Shown here: piece by piece, positions 8,332-16,508 of the stretch
Layout: each line of letters begins with the position of its first letter
How positions within the stretch are numbered: the first letter of the stretch is position 1
Source of the DNA: Streptomyces sp. NBC_00442
Lineage (GTDB): Bacteria; Actinomycetota; Actinomycetes; Streptomycetales; Streptomycetaceae
Assembly: GCF_036014195.1 (NCBI RefSeq)
Contig: NZ_CP107918.1
Span: 5,394,001 to 5,458,000 of the forward strand
DNA length: 64,000 bases
Direction: 5' to 3'
Made by a program: the position numbers and the translations under genes
Notes under the pieces: generated by a model
Database searches by the model: none
What the model was told of the DNA's origin: nothing
What the model saw: only the letters and a program-made list of their open reading frames with translations

Positions 8332-10779
8332 GTGGCTGGCGCATCAGTTTCCACCCCCGACTACACCGAGGCCGTCGAGGCGGCTCTGGGCAAACTCGAC
8401 CTGGAGGCCAAGACCCGGCTCCTCGCCGGGCAGGACATGTGGTCCCTGCCCGCGCTCCCCGAGATCGGGCTGAAATCCCTGGTCATGTCCGACGGGCCGA
8501 TCGGAGTGCGCGGCGTCCGCTGGACCGCCGACGACCCCTCGATCGCCCTGCCCTCGCCCACCGCGCTCGCCGCCACCTGGGACCCGGAGCTCGCCCGCGG
8601 GGCCGGCACCGTGCTCGCGCAGGAGGCCCGCCGCAAGGGCGTCCACGTGCTGCTCGCGCCGACGGTCAACCTGCACCGCACCCCGCTCGGCGGCCGGCAC
8701 TTCGAGTGCTACTCCGAGGACCCGTGCCTCACCGGGGAGATCGCCTCCGGCTACGTCAACGGCGTCCAGGGCGGCGGCGTCGGCACCACCGTCAAGCACT
8801 TCGTCGCCAACGACGCCGAGACCGACCGCTTCACCGTCGACAACGTCATCGCCCCCCGCCCGCTGCGCGAGCTCTACCTCGCCCCCTTCGAGACGATCGT
8901 CGAAAACGCCCACCCCTGGGGCATCATGTCGGCCTACAACCAGGTCAACGGCACCACGATGACCGAACACGGCCACCTGCAGAACGACGTCCTGCGCGGC
9001 GAGTGGGGCTTCGACGGGTTCATCGTCTCCGACTGGATGGCCGCCCGCTCCACCGTCGGCGACATCCTCGGCGGTCTCGACGTCGCGATGCCCGGCCCGG
9101 CGACCGTGTACGGCGACGCGCTCGCCGCGGCCGTCCGCGGGGGCGACGTCGACGAGGCGGTCGTCGACGACGCGGTGCGCAACGTGCTGCGGCTCGCCGC
9201 GCGCGTCGGCATCCTCGACGGCGTCGAGCCCGCCGTCACCGACCTTCCCGCCGCCCTCGACGGCCAGGCCCTGGCCCGCGAGGTCGCGCGCCGCGCCTTC
9301 GTCCTCGTACGCAACGAACACGACACCCTGCCCATCGACCCGGCGCGCGAGCGCACGGTGGCGCTCATCGGCGCCGCCGCCCGCGATGCCCGCGTCCTGG
9401 GCGGCGGCTCGGCCACCGTCTTCCCCGAGCGCGTCGTCTCCCCGCTCGACGGCCTCACCGCCGCCCTGCCCGAGGGCGCCCTCACCTACACCGTCGGCGC
9501 CGACCCCAGTGACGAACTCGCCCCGGCCGACCAGGGTTTCGAGCTGCGCGCCGTGTGCCGCGACGCCGAGGGGAACGTCCTCGGCACCGGCTCGCTGCCC
9601 ACCGGCCAGGTCCAGTGGATCGGCGACGACCTGCCCGCCGGGGTCACCCACGAGAACCTGCACTCCATCGAGGTCACCGGCACCTTCACCCCCCGCGAGA
9701 GCGGCGAGCACACCTTCGGTACCCGGGGCATCGGCGCGTTCGCCCTCACCGTCGACGGCCGCGCCCTGTGGGAGGGCACCCAGCAACTGAGGGAGGGCGC
9801 CGACCCGTTCGAGGCGTTCTTCGGCGCCCCCGCCGAACGCGGCCGCACCCACCTCACCGCGGGCGAGCCCGTCGAGGTGTCGCTGCTGCACACCGTGCAC
9901 CGGATGCCCGGCGCCGCGCTCACCGCCGTGATGTTCTCGCTCACCCACCTCGGCCCGCAGCGCGACGCGGACGAACTCATCGCCGAGGCGGTCGAGTCGG
10001 CGCGCTCCGCCGACCTCGCCGTGGTGGTGGTCGCCACCACCGACCGCGTCGAGTCCGAGGGCTTCGACCGGCGCGACCTGCGCCTGCCCGGCCGCCAGGA
10101 CGACCTGGTGCGGGCCGTCGCCGCCGCCAACCCGCGCACCGTCGTGATCGTCAACTCCGGCTCGCCGGTGGAGCTTCCGTGGCGCGAGGACGTCGCGGCG
10201 GTACTGCTCAGCTGGTTCCCCGGGCAGGAGGGCGGCGCCGCGCTCGCCGACGTGCTGCTCGGCCACGCCGAGCCCGGCGGGCGCCTGCCCACCACCTGGC
10301 CGGCCCGCCTCGCCGACGCCCCCGTCACCGAGGTGCACCCTGTGGACGGCCGGCTTCCCTACGAGGAAGGCCTGTTCATCGGCTACCGGGCGTACGACCG
10401 GGACGCGGTGAAGCCCGCGTACTCCTTCGGACACGGGCTCGGATACACGACCTGGGAGTACGAGTCCCTCGAAGTGACCCCCGCGCTCGCCACGGTCCGC
10501 ATCCGCAACACGGGTGCGCGGGCCGGGCGCGAGACCGTCCAGATCTATCTGGCCCCGGTCGCCGACGCGGTCGAGCGGCCTCGACGCTGGCTCGCCGGGT
10601 TCGCCTCCGTGGAGGGTGCGCCGGGCGAATCGGTCGAGGTCGAAATCCCGCTGCGCGGGCGGGCGTTCGAGATCTGGGACGAGTCGGCGGGCTCCTTCCG
10701 CTTCGTCCCCGGACAGTACGAGGTGCGGGCGTGTCACTCGCTGGTGGACGCGCGGCTGGGGGCGACGCTGGAGGTGTAG
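8332..10779 (+). CDS. Glycoside hydrolase family 3 beta-glucosidase with PA14 insert
   Basis: An 815-residue GH3 enzyme. The N-terminal barrel shows SDGPIGVRG, KHF (about 155-157), AYNQVNGTTMTE and the nucleophile Asp234 in GFIVSDWMAA. The second alpha/beta domain carries RNEHDTLPI and GGGSATVFPERVVSPLDGL. A PA14-like beta-barrel is inserted at about residues 420-550 (FTPRESGEHTFGTRGIGAFALTVDG), and a fibronectin-III-like C-terminal domain closes the protein (YAFGHGLGYT-type motif, here YSFGHGLGYT). PA14-bearing GH3s cleave beta-glucosides. No signal peptide is visible, so it acts inside the cell on imported sugars. GTG 8332 follows GAGGAGGT. Confidence 0.93.
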   Translation: MAGASVSTPDYTEAVEAALGKLDLEAKTRLLAGQDMWSLPALPEIGLKSLVMSDGPIGVRGVRWTADDPSIALPSPTALAATWDPELARGAGTVLAQEARRKGVHVLLAPTVNLHRTPLGGRHFECYSEDPCLTGEIASGYVNGVQGGGVGTTVKHFVANDAETDRFTVDNVIAPRPLRELYLAPFETIVENAHPWGIMSAYNQVNGTTMTEHGHLQNDVLRGEWGFDGFIVSDWMAARSTVGDILGGLDVAMPGPATVYGDALAAAVRGGDVDEAVVDDAVRNVLRLAARVGILDGVEPAVTDLPAALDGQALAREVARRAFVLVRNEHDTLPIDPARERTVALIGAAARDARVLGGGSATVFPERVVSPLDGLTAALPEGALTYTVGADPSDELAPADQGFELRAVCRDAEGNVLGTGSLPTGQVQWIGDDLPAGVTHENLHSIEVTGTFTPRESGEHTFGTRGIGAFALTVDGRALWEGTQQLREGADPFEAFFGAPAERGRTHLTAGEPVEVSLLHTVHRMPGAALTAVMFSLTHLGPQRDADELIAEAVESARSADLAVVVVATTDRVESEGFDRRDLRLPGRQDDLVRAVAAANPRTVVIVNSGSPVELPWREDVAAVLLSWFPGQEGGAALADVLLGHAEPGGRLPTTWPARLADAPVTEVHPVDGRLPYEEGLFIGYRAYDRDAVKPAYSFGHGLGYTTWEYESLEVTPALATVRIRNTGARAGRETVQIYLAPVADAVERPRRWLAGFASVEGAPGESVEVEIPLRGRAFEIWDESAGSFRFVPGQYEVRACHSLVDARLGATLEV

Positions 10780-10906
10780 CCCTCGGAGGGTGGGGGGCGG
10801 GCGCATTTGGAGGCACCCGCGCCCCCAACCCCGCTGTCGTGTGCGGACCGTGCCCACGTCCCGCGCGGTTCCTCGCGCCCCTTACGTGGCTCGGTGGAGG
10901 CATGGT

Positions 10907-10976
10907 CAGCCCGTCCGGAGTTCGAGGACGAGCGCCCTTCAGGCGCGATACGGGGTCCGGGGCGGAGCCCCAGGGG
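10907..10976 (+). repeat. Dispersed extragenic repeat, copy without the 38-nt insert
   Basis: The unit runs CAGCCCGTC-CGGAGTTC-GAGGACGAGCGCCC, then TTCAGGCGCGATACGGGGTC and GGGGCGGAGCCCCAGGGG. The same unit recurs on the other strand at 27164-27285 and at 41975-42095, but there the GTC/GAGGACGAG junction carries the 38-nt-type hairpin element. This copy is the empty-site version. It lies between convergent genes and ends at the SGNH stop codon. Confidence 0.8.
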
Positions 10977-10978
10977 GC

Positions 10979-11875
10979 TCAGGGGGTGGGGGCCGTGACC
11001 CTGTCGTAGGCGATCTTCGCCAGGTGGGCCTGGCCGTCCTTGCTGGGGTGGAACCAGTCCCACGGGCTGAGCTGGGTGCCGGTGAAGGCGTAGGAGAAGA
11101 CCGCACCGCCGTCGTACCGACAGGCCCGGTCCTTCGCGCAGACGTCCCTGAGCACCTCGTTGTACGCCACCACCCGCTCGTACACCTCACCCCGCCGCGT
11201 GGACGCCGCCGCACCCAGATCGTCCGCGTCGGCCAGCATCGACTGGCAGATGCCGAGCTTCCAGATCTGCTTGCCCAGCGGGCTGCCCCGGCCGGTCGAC
11301 CACAGCCGCTTGAGGTCGGGCACACTCGCCACGTACACCTGGGACGTGGGGGAGGCCGCGCGCAGCGTGTGCAGCGCCTGCTCGAACTGGGTGCGGAAGG
11401 ACGCCACCGGGGTCATCGCCGTCACATCGTCGCGGCAGGCGTCGTTGGCTCCCGTCATCACCGTGACGAGCCCCGGGTGCTCGGCCGCCGCCAGGCCCAT
11501 CTGGGCCGGCAGATCGGACATGCGCGCGCCGGTCTTCGCGTAGTTCCAGCTGCGGGTGGGCGCCGCCGGGCCCAGCAGACGCACCGCGAGCGAGTCGACG
11601 CTGGCGTCGCTGCCGGTGGCCCAGGACACCTCCGGGCAGTCGGCCAGGACCGTACAGGCGTCGAAGCCCCGGGTTATCGAATCGCCCACCGCCGCCAGCG
11701 AGGCGGGGCTGCGGTTCCAGGCCGGCGAGGGGCTCGGCGAGGGCTTCTTCGAGGCGGACGGCCGTGCCGGGGAGTGGCCGCCGCCCGAGGAGCAGCCGGC
11801 GCTCAGGGCGAGGGCGCCCGCCGCGAGCACGGCGGCCGTGACGCGAACACGTCGGCTACGGCGGCTGTCCGGCAT
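10979..11875 (-). CDS. SGNH/GDSL-family hydrolase, predicted lipoprotein
   Basis: A 298-residue protein with a Sec signal and lipobox (ALSAGC, Cys28), a Pro/Ser linker, then an SGNH hydrolase domain: AVGDSITRG with the nucleophile Ser near residue 66, MTGANDAC as block III, and DWFHPSKDG with the Asp-x-x-His pair near the C-terminus. Several extra cysteines suggest disulfides outside the cell. Such proteins are esterases or lipases; the substrate is unknown. The start at 11875 has GGAGAGGG upstream, and the longer frame before it is not needed. Confidence 0.9.
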   Translation of the reverse strand: MPDSRRSRRVRVTAAVLAAGALALSAGCSSGGGHSPARPSASKKPSPSPSPAWNRSPASLAAVGDSITRGFDACTVLADCPEVSWATGSDASVDSLAVRLLGPAAPTRSWNYAKTGARMSDLPAQMGLAAAEHPGLVTVMTGANDACRDDVTAMTPVASFRTQFEQALHTLRAASPTSQVYVASVPDLKRLWSTGRGSPLGKQIWKLGICQSMLADADDLGAAASTRRGEVYERVVAYNEVLRDVCAKDRACRYDGGAVFSYAFTGTQLSPWDWFHPSKDGQAHLAKIAYDRVTAPTP

Positions 11876-12200
11876 CCAGGGTCCCTCTCCGTGCGGCGGT
11901 CGTCGGTTTTCGCGGCGTCCTCGCGGGTGAAAGCTTGGTGTCCGAAGGCGCTCCGACCGACAGTACGACACCCTTGGCGGGGCTCCGCGCGATAGCTTTG
12001 GCCCGTCCAGCCAGAAGGACCGCGCCAGACGGCTCCGGTAAATTACATCACGTCACATACTGTCCCTTTTCAGGAGATTCGCTCCCGATGCTGTTTACTG
12101 TTGAACCCAGGGGCAGAATGTCAGGTGCTGTCCTGACCGGGAACGGCAGGGGCGCGAGGCCGCTGGGGAAGGCGAACCTCGAACCGCACTGGAGGTCCCG
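11876..12200. other. Intergenic region between divergent SGNH and DUF3145 genes
   Basis: No gene is seen in these 325 bases. They must hold both promoters, but I cannot place convincing -35/-10 pairs. A small hairpin TCAGG-TGCTGT-CCTGA lies at 12120-12135, within the likely leader of the DUF3145 gene. Confidence 0.5.
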
Positions 12201-12695
12201 GTGACGACACGTGGAGTTCTCTACGTCCACTCCGCCCCGCGCGCGCTGTGCCCGCACGTCGAATGGGCCGTGGCCGGCGTCCTGGGGGTGCGCGTCCAGC
12301 TCGACTGGATCCGCCAGCCCGCATCGCCCGGCACCTGGAGAGCCGAGTTCTCCTGGCGGGGCGAACCCGGCACGGCCTCCAAGCTCGCCTCCGCGCTGCG
12401 CGGCTGGCACCTGCTGCGCTTCGAGGTCACGGCCGAGCCCTGCGCCACCGCCGAGGGCGAGCGCTACAGCGCCACGCCCGACCTCGGCATCTTCCACGCC
12501 GTGACCGGCATGCACGGCGACATCCTGATCCCGGAGGACCGGCTGCGGGCCGCCCTCGCCCGCTCCGTGCAGGGCGAGACCGACCTGGAGGCCGAGATCG
12601 CCAAGCTGCTCGGCAAGCCCTGGGACGACGAGCTGGAGCCCTTCCGCTACGCGGGAGAGGGCGCCCCGGTGCGCTGGCTGCACCAGGTCGTCTGA
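12201..12695 (+). CDS. DUF3145 family protein
   Basis: A 164-residue protein reading as DUF3145 (MTTRGVLYVHSAPRALCPHVEWAVAGVLG at the start, then LLRFEVTAEP, RYSATPDLGIFHAVTG and LGKPWDDELEPFRYAGEG). The family is confined to actinobacteria and commonly lies beside the fab genes, as here, where it is convergent with fabF. The biochemical role is unknown. GTG 12201 is preceded by GGAGGT. There is no signal or membrane segment. Confidence 0.9.
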   Translation: MTTRGVLYVHSAPRALCPHVEWAVAGVLGVRVQLDWIRQPASPGTWRAEFSWRGEPGTASKLASALRGWHLLRFEVTAEPCATAEGERYSATPDLGIFHAVTGMHGDILIPEDRLRAALARSVQGETDLEAEIAKLLGKPWDDELEPFRYAGEGAPVRWLHQVV

Positions 12696-12721
12696 TCACC
12701 CGGACACACCCCGCGTATGCG

Positions 12722-12751
12722 AAAGGGCCCCACCGGACGGTGGGGCCCTTT
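12722..12751. terminator. Hairpin terminator between DUF3145 and fabF
   Basis: AAAGGGCCCCACC-GGAC-GGTGGGGCCCTTT forms a 13-bp stem with a four-base loop, followed by TT on the plus strand and preceded by A-rich bases on the minus side. It lies between convergent genes and can work in both directions. Confidence 0.85.
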
Positions 12752-12792
12752 TCGTCGGGTACGGAGCCGTGGACGCCTCCGCGGACCGCTCG

Positions 12793-12840
12793 GAGCGAGC
12801 AGACGGCCCGGAGCGAGCAGACGGCCCGGTGCGAGCAGAC
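12793..12840. repeat. 18-nt tandem repeat next to the fabF stop
   Basis: GAGCGAGCAGACGGCCCG occurs twice in perfect tandem (12793-12810 and 12811-12828), with a partial third copy up to 12840 that ends just before the fabF stop codon. No function is evident. Confidence 0.75.
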
Positions 12841-12843
12841 CGC

Positions 12844-14106
12844 TCAGACCGAGCGGAAGGCGAGCACCACGTTGTGGCCGCCGAAGCCGAACGAGTTGTT
12901 GATCGCGGAGATCGACCCCTCGGGCAGCTTGCGCGGCTCGCTGCTCACCAGGGACGCGTCGACCTCGTCGTCGAGGTCGTCGATGTTGATGGTCGGCGGG
13001 GCCGTGCGGTGGTACAGGGCGAGGACCGTGGCGACGGTCTCGATGCCGCCCGCGCCACCCAGGAGGTGGCCGGTCATCGACTTCGTCGCGGAGATCGCCA
13101 CGTGGTCCAGGTCGTCGCCGAGGACCTTGCGCAGCGCCTTGATCTCGGCGATGTCGCCCTGCGGCGTCGAGGTGGCGTGCGCGTTGAGGTGGACCACCTC
13201 GGACGGCTTCAGATCGGTGGCGTCGAGCAGGTTCTGCACCGCGGCGGCCACACCGCGACCGGTCGGCTCGGGCTGCGCGATGTGGTGGCTGTCGGCCGAC
13301 AGGCCCTGGCCCAGCACCTCGCAGTAGACCCGCGCACCGCGCTTCTTGGCGTGCTCGGCGGACTCCAGGACCACCACGCCGGCGCCCTCACCCAGGACGA
13401 AGCCGTCACGGGCCTTGTCGTAGGGGCGCGAGGCCTGCTCGGGGTGGTCGTTGTTCTTGGACATCGCCATCATGTTGGCGAACGCCGCGATGGGCAGCGG
13501 GTGAATGGCCGCCTCGGTACCGCCGGCGACCACGACATCGGCGCGGCCGGTGCGGATCATCTCGACGGCGTACCCGATGGCCTCGGCGCCCGACGCGCAC
13601 GCGGAGACGGGGGTGTGCACGCCCGCACGGGCGTTGACCTCGAGGCCGACGTTGGCCGAGGGGCCGTTCGGCATGAGCATGGGCACGGTGTGCGGGGAGA
13701 CGCGGCGTACGCCCTTCTCCTTCAGCACGTCGTACTGGTCGAGCAGGGTGGTGACACCGCCGATGCCCGACGCGATGACCGTGCCGAGCCGCTCCGGCGC
13801 GATACCGGCCTCGTCGCCCGCCGGGGCGGTGAAGCCGGCGTCCGCCCAGGCCTCCTTGGCCGCGATCAGCGCGAACTGCGCCGAGCGGTCCAGCTTGCGG
13901 GCCAGCGGGCGGGGCAGCACCTCACCGGGGTCGACCGCGGCCGGAGCCGCGATCCTGACCGGCAGTTCGGCGAAGCGCTCACCCTCCAGGGGGCGGACAC
14001 CGGAGCGTCCCGCCAGCAGACCTTCCCAGGTCGAGGCGGTGTCGCCACCCAGCGGTGTGGTTGCGCCGATACCGGTGACGACCACGGTGCGATTGGTCGA
14101 GCTCAC
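12844..14106 (-). CDS. fabF: Beta-ketoacyl-ACP synthase II
   Basis: A 420-residue thiolase-fold condensing enzyme that elongates acyl-ACP with malonyl-ACP in the cytosol. Seen directly: the N-terminal NRTVVVTGIGATTPLGG, the active Cys170 in PVSACASGAEA, the two catalytic histidines in NAHATSTPQGD and KSMTGHLLGGAGG, and the C-terminal NSFGFGGHNVVLAF. GTG 14106 (MSSTNRT) is chosen because GTGGAG lies nine bases upstream; a GTG at 14121 has no ribosome site. It is the last gene of the fabD-fabH-acpP-fabF operon, 78 bases after acpP. Confidence 0.97.
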   Translation of the reverse strand: MSSTNRTVVVTGIGATTPLGGDTASTWEGLLAGRSGVRPLEGERFAELPVRIAAPAAVDPGEVLPRPLARKLDRSAQFALIAAKEAWADAGFTAPAGDEAGIAPERLGTVIASGIGGVTTLLDQYDVLKEKGVRRVSPHTVPMLMPNGPSANVGLEVNARAGVHTPVSACASGAEAIGYAVEMIRTGRADVVVAGGTEAAIHPLPIAAFANMMAMSKNNDHPEQASRPYDKARDGFVLGEGAGVVVLESAEHAKKRGARVYCEVLGQGLSADSHHIAQPEPTGRGVAAAVQNLLDATDLKPSEVVHLNAHATSTPQGDIAEIKALRKVLGDDLDHVAISATKSMTGHLLGGAGGIETVATVLALYHRTAPPTINIDDLDDEVDASLVSSEPRKLPEGSISAINNSFGFGGHNVVLAFRSV

Positions 14107-14184
14107 AGGAAGTTTCTCCACGTGTGTAAGGGACGTGAATCAGCGGCGCCACCGCTGGGTGGCAGCCCGAATTCAGGTCCTGAA

Positions 14185-14433
14185 TCAGGCCTGGTGGTTC
14201 AGGATGTAGTCGGCGGCGTCGCCAACGGTCTTCAGGTTCTTGACGTCCTCGTCCGGGATCTTGACGTCGAAGCGCTCTTCGGCGGCGACGACGACCTCGA
14301 CCATGGACAGCGAGTCGACGTCCAGGTCGTCGGTGAAGGACTTGTCCAGCTGGACGTCCTCGACCGGGATACCAGCGATCTCGTTGACGATCTCGGCGAG
14401 ACCCTCGACGATCTCTTCCTGCGTGGCGGCCAT
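14185..14433 (-). CDS. acpP: Acyl carrier protein of fatty acid synthesis
   Basis: An 82-residue acidic ACP. The 4'-phosphopantetheine site is Ser41 in DVDSLSMVE, flanked by helix II as in all type II ACPs. It carries the growing chain between FabD, FabH and FabF. It lies between fabH and fabF in the operon, which is the expected place for the primary-metabolism ACP. GAAGGAGCGCCAAC precedes the ATG. Confidence 0.97.
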   Translation of the reverse strand: MAATQEEIVEGLAEIVNEIAGIPVEDVQLDKSFTDDLDVDSLSMVEVVVAAEERFDVKIPDEDVKNLKTVGDAADYILNHQA

Positions 14434-14492
14434 GTTGGCGCTCCTTCGGTGTTAATGCTTCGAATTACGGGCTTCCGGAATATCCGGAGTGC

Positions 14493-15488
14493 CTAGGGGA
14501 GGGTAACGACCGTCGCGGCGTACACGAGACCCGCCCCGAAGCCGATGACGAGCGCGGTGTCGCCGCTCTTCGCCTGTCCGGTCGCCAGGAGCCGCTCCAT
14601 TGCGAGCGGGATCGAGGCGGCCGAGGTGTTGCCGGTGGTCTCCACGTCACGGGCGACCGTGACGTGGTCCGGCAGTTTGAGAGTCTTCACCATCGAGTCG
14701 ATGATCCGCATGTTGGCCTGGTGCGGAATGAAGACGTCCAGGTCGTCCGGGCTGATTCCGGCCGCGTCCAGCGCCTGCTGGGCGACCTTCGCCATCTCGA
14801 ACACGGCCCAGCGGAAGACCGCCTGGCCCTCCTGCGTGATCGCGGGGAACTTGCCCGAGCTGTCGTACTCGGTCCACGGCACGGTCTGCTTGATGGTCTC
14901 CGACTTGTCGCCCTCGGAACCCCAGATCGTGGGGCCGATGGCCGGCTCGTCCGAGGGTCCCACGACGACCGCGCCCGCGCCGTCGCCGAACAGGAACGCC
15001 GTCGCACGGTCCTGAAGGTCGGTCAGGTCGCTGAGCCGCTCCACGCCGATGACCAGGACGTACTCGGCGGAACCCTCGACGACCATGCCCTTGGCCAGGG
15101 TCAGACCGTAGCCGAAGCCCGCGCAGCCGGCCGAGATGTCGAACGCGGCGGCCTTGTCGGTGCCCAGCTTGTCGGCGATCTCGGTCGCCACCGCCGGGGT
15201 CTGCTTGAAGTGCGAGACGGTGGAGACGATCACACCGCCGATCTGGTCGGCGGTGATTCCGGCGTCGGCGATCGCCTTGCCGGAGGCCTCGATCGACATC
15301 GCGGCCACGGTCTCCTCGGGGGAGGCCCAGTGCCGCGTGGCGATGCCGGAGCGCGAACGGATCCACTCGTCCGAGGAGTCGATCGTCTCCAGGATCACCT
15401 CGTTGGGCACCACCCGCACGGGCCGGTAGCCGCCCACGCCCATGATGCGCGCGTACGGTGCGCCCTTGCTGGGCCGGATCTTCGACAT
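14493..15488 (-). CDS. fabH: Beta-ketoacyl-ACP synthase III
   Basis: A 331-residue initiating condensing enzyme. The triad is visible: Cys122 in DISAGCAGFGYG, His256 in FIPHQANMR and Asn287 in TTGNTSAAS. It condenses an acyl-CoA starter with malonyl-ACP; in streptomycetes the preferred starters are branched acyl-CoAs from amino-acid breakdown, which fits their branched membrane lipids. It follows fabD closely (13 bases), with a purine-rich site AGGAGCGAAGAGCC before the ATG. Confidence 0.97.
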   Translation of the reverse strand: MSKIRPSKGAPYARIMGVGGYRPVRVVPNEVILETIDSSDEWIRSRSGIATRHWASPEETVAAMSIEASGKAIADAGITADQIGGVIVSTVSHFKQTPAVATEIADKLGTDKAAAFDISAGCAGFGYGLTLAKGMVVEGSAEYVLVIGVERLSDLTDLQDRATAFLFGDGAGAVVVGPSDEPAIGPTIWGSEGDKSETIKQTVPWTEYDSSGKFPAITQEGQAVFRWAVFEMAKVAQQALDAAGISPDDLDVFIPHQANMRIIDSMVKTLKLPDHVTVARDVETTGNTSAASIPLAMERLLATGQAKSGDTALVIGFGAGLVYAATVVTLP

Positions 15489-15501
15489 GGCTCTTCGCTC
15501 C

Positions 15502-16419
15502 TTAGGCGGATGCGTGCTCGGCGATGAGCGCGCGAGCCGCGTCGAGGTCGGCGGGGGTCTTCAGGGCAAGGGTCTTCACGCCCTGCATCGCACGCTTGGC
15601 GAGGCCGGTCAGCGTGCCACCGGGGCACAGCTCGACCAGGGCCGTCGCGCCGAGCTCCGTGAACGTCTCCATGCACAGGTCCCAACGGACCGGATTGGAG
15701 ACCTGGTTGACCAGGCGGGCCACGATCTCCTGGCCGCTCGCCACGGTCTTGCCGTCCGCGTTCGAGACGTAGGTGAACCGCGGGTCGGCGATGTCCAGGG
15801 ACGTGGCGGCCTCTTCGAGGGACGCCACCGCGGGGGCCATGTGGCGCGTGTGGAACGCGCCGGCCACCTTGAGGGCCACCACGCGGCGCACGCCCTCGGG
15901 CTTGTCGGCCTCCAGGGCGGCGAGCTGCTCGGCGGTGCCGGCGGCCACGATCTGGCCCGCGCCGTTCACGTTCGCCGGCGTCAGGCCGAGCTTCTCCAGG
16001 TGCGGCAGCACGTTCTCGGCGTCGCCGCCGAGCAGCGCGGCCATGCCGGTCGGCGTCACGGCCGCGGCCTCGGCCATGCCCAGGCCCCGCTTGCGCACGA
16101 AGCCGAGCGCGGCCTCCTCGGACAGGACGCCCGCGAACGCGGTGGCGGTGATCTCTCCGACGCTGTGGCCCGCGACGGCGCCGGGGGTGACATCACCCAG
16201 CGCGGCGGCGGACAGCAGACCCGCGGCGACCAGCAGGGGCTGGGCCACGGCGGTGTCCCGGATCGCGTCGGCGTCGGCCTGCGTGCCGTAGTGGACGAGG
16301 TCGAGACCGATGGCGTCCGACCACGCGGCGAGCCGGTCGGCCGCGCCGGGAAGGTCGAGCCAAGGAGTCAGGAAGCCGGGCGTCTGAGCGCCTTGGCCGG
16401 GAGCGACGAGTACGAGCAC
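15502..16419 (-). CDS. fabD: Malonyl-CoA:ACP transacylase
   Basis: A 305-residue acyltransferase that loads malonate onto ACP. The nucleophile Ser86 is in GHSVGE, the catalytic His190 in GAFHTRHM, and the N-terminal LVLVAPGQGAQTPGFL is typical. GTG 16419 (MLVLVAPG) is preferred; the GTG two codons upstream is also possible, and both share GAGAGAG. It is the first gene of the operon and lies just downstream of fasR, from which it is separated by an 89-base control region. Confidence 0.96.
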   Translation of the reverse strand: MLVLVAPGQGAQTPGFLTPWLDLPGAADRLAAWSDAIGLDLVHYGTQADADAIRDTAVAQPLLVAAGLLSAAALGDVTPGAVAGHSVGEITATAFAGVLSEEAALGFVRKRGLGMAEAAAVTPTGMAALLGGDAENVLPHLEKLGLTPANVNGAGQIVAAGTAEQLAALEADKPEGVRRVVALKVAGAFHTRHMAPAVASLEEAATSLDIADPRFTYVSNADGKTVASGQEIVARLVNQVSNPVRWDLCMETFTELGATALVELCPGGTLTGLAKRAMQGVKTLALKTPADLDAARALIAEHASA

Positions 16420-16487
16420 TCTCACACTCTCTCTTGTGGACGGCTCGGTACGCCCGTGGGGACAGGGACGAAGAACCGTCGGGGGAA

Positions 16488-16504
16488 TTGTGGGTGTCCG
16501 ACAA
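16488..16504. promoter_or_regulatory. Candidate FasR binding site upstream of fabD
   Basis: TTGTGGG-TGT-CCGACAA is a 7-3-7 inverted repeat with one mismatch, about 70 bases upstream of the fabD start and immediately downstream of fasR. FasR is known in S. coelicolor to activate this operon by binding its promoter region. That this exact palindrome is the site is inference. Confidence 0.5.
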
Positions 16505-16508
16505 AAGT

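Noticed and set aside
8344..10857. Long minus-strand open frame opposite the GH3 gene
   Set aside because: Shadow of the GH3 coding sequence; no motifs and no ribosome site.
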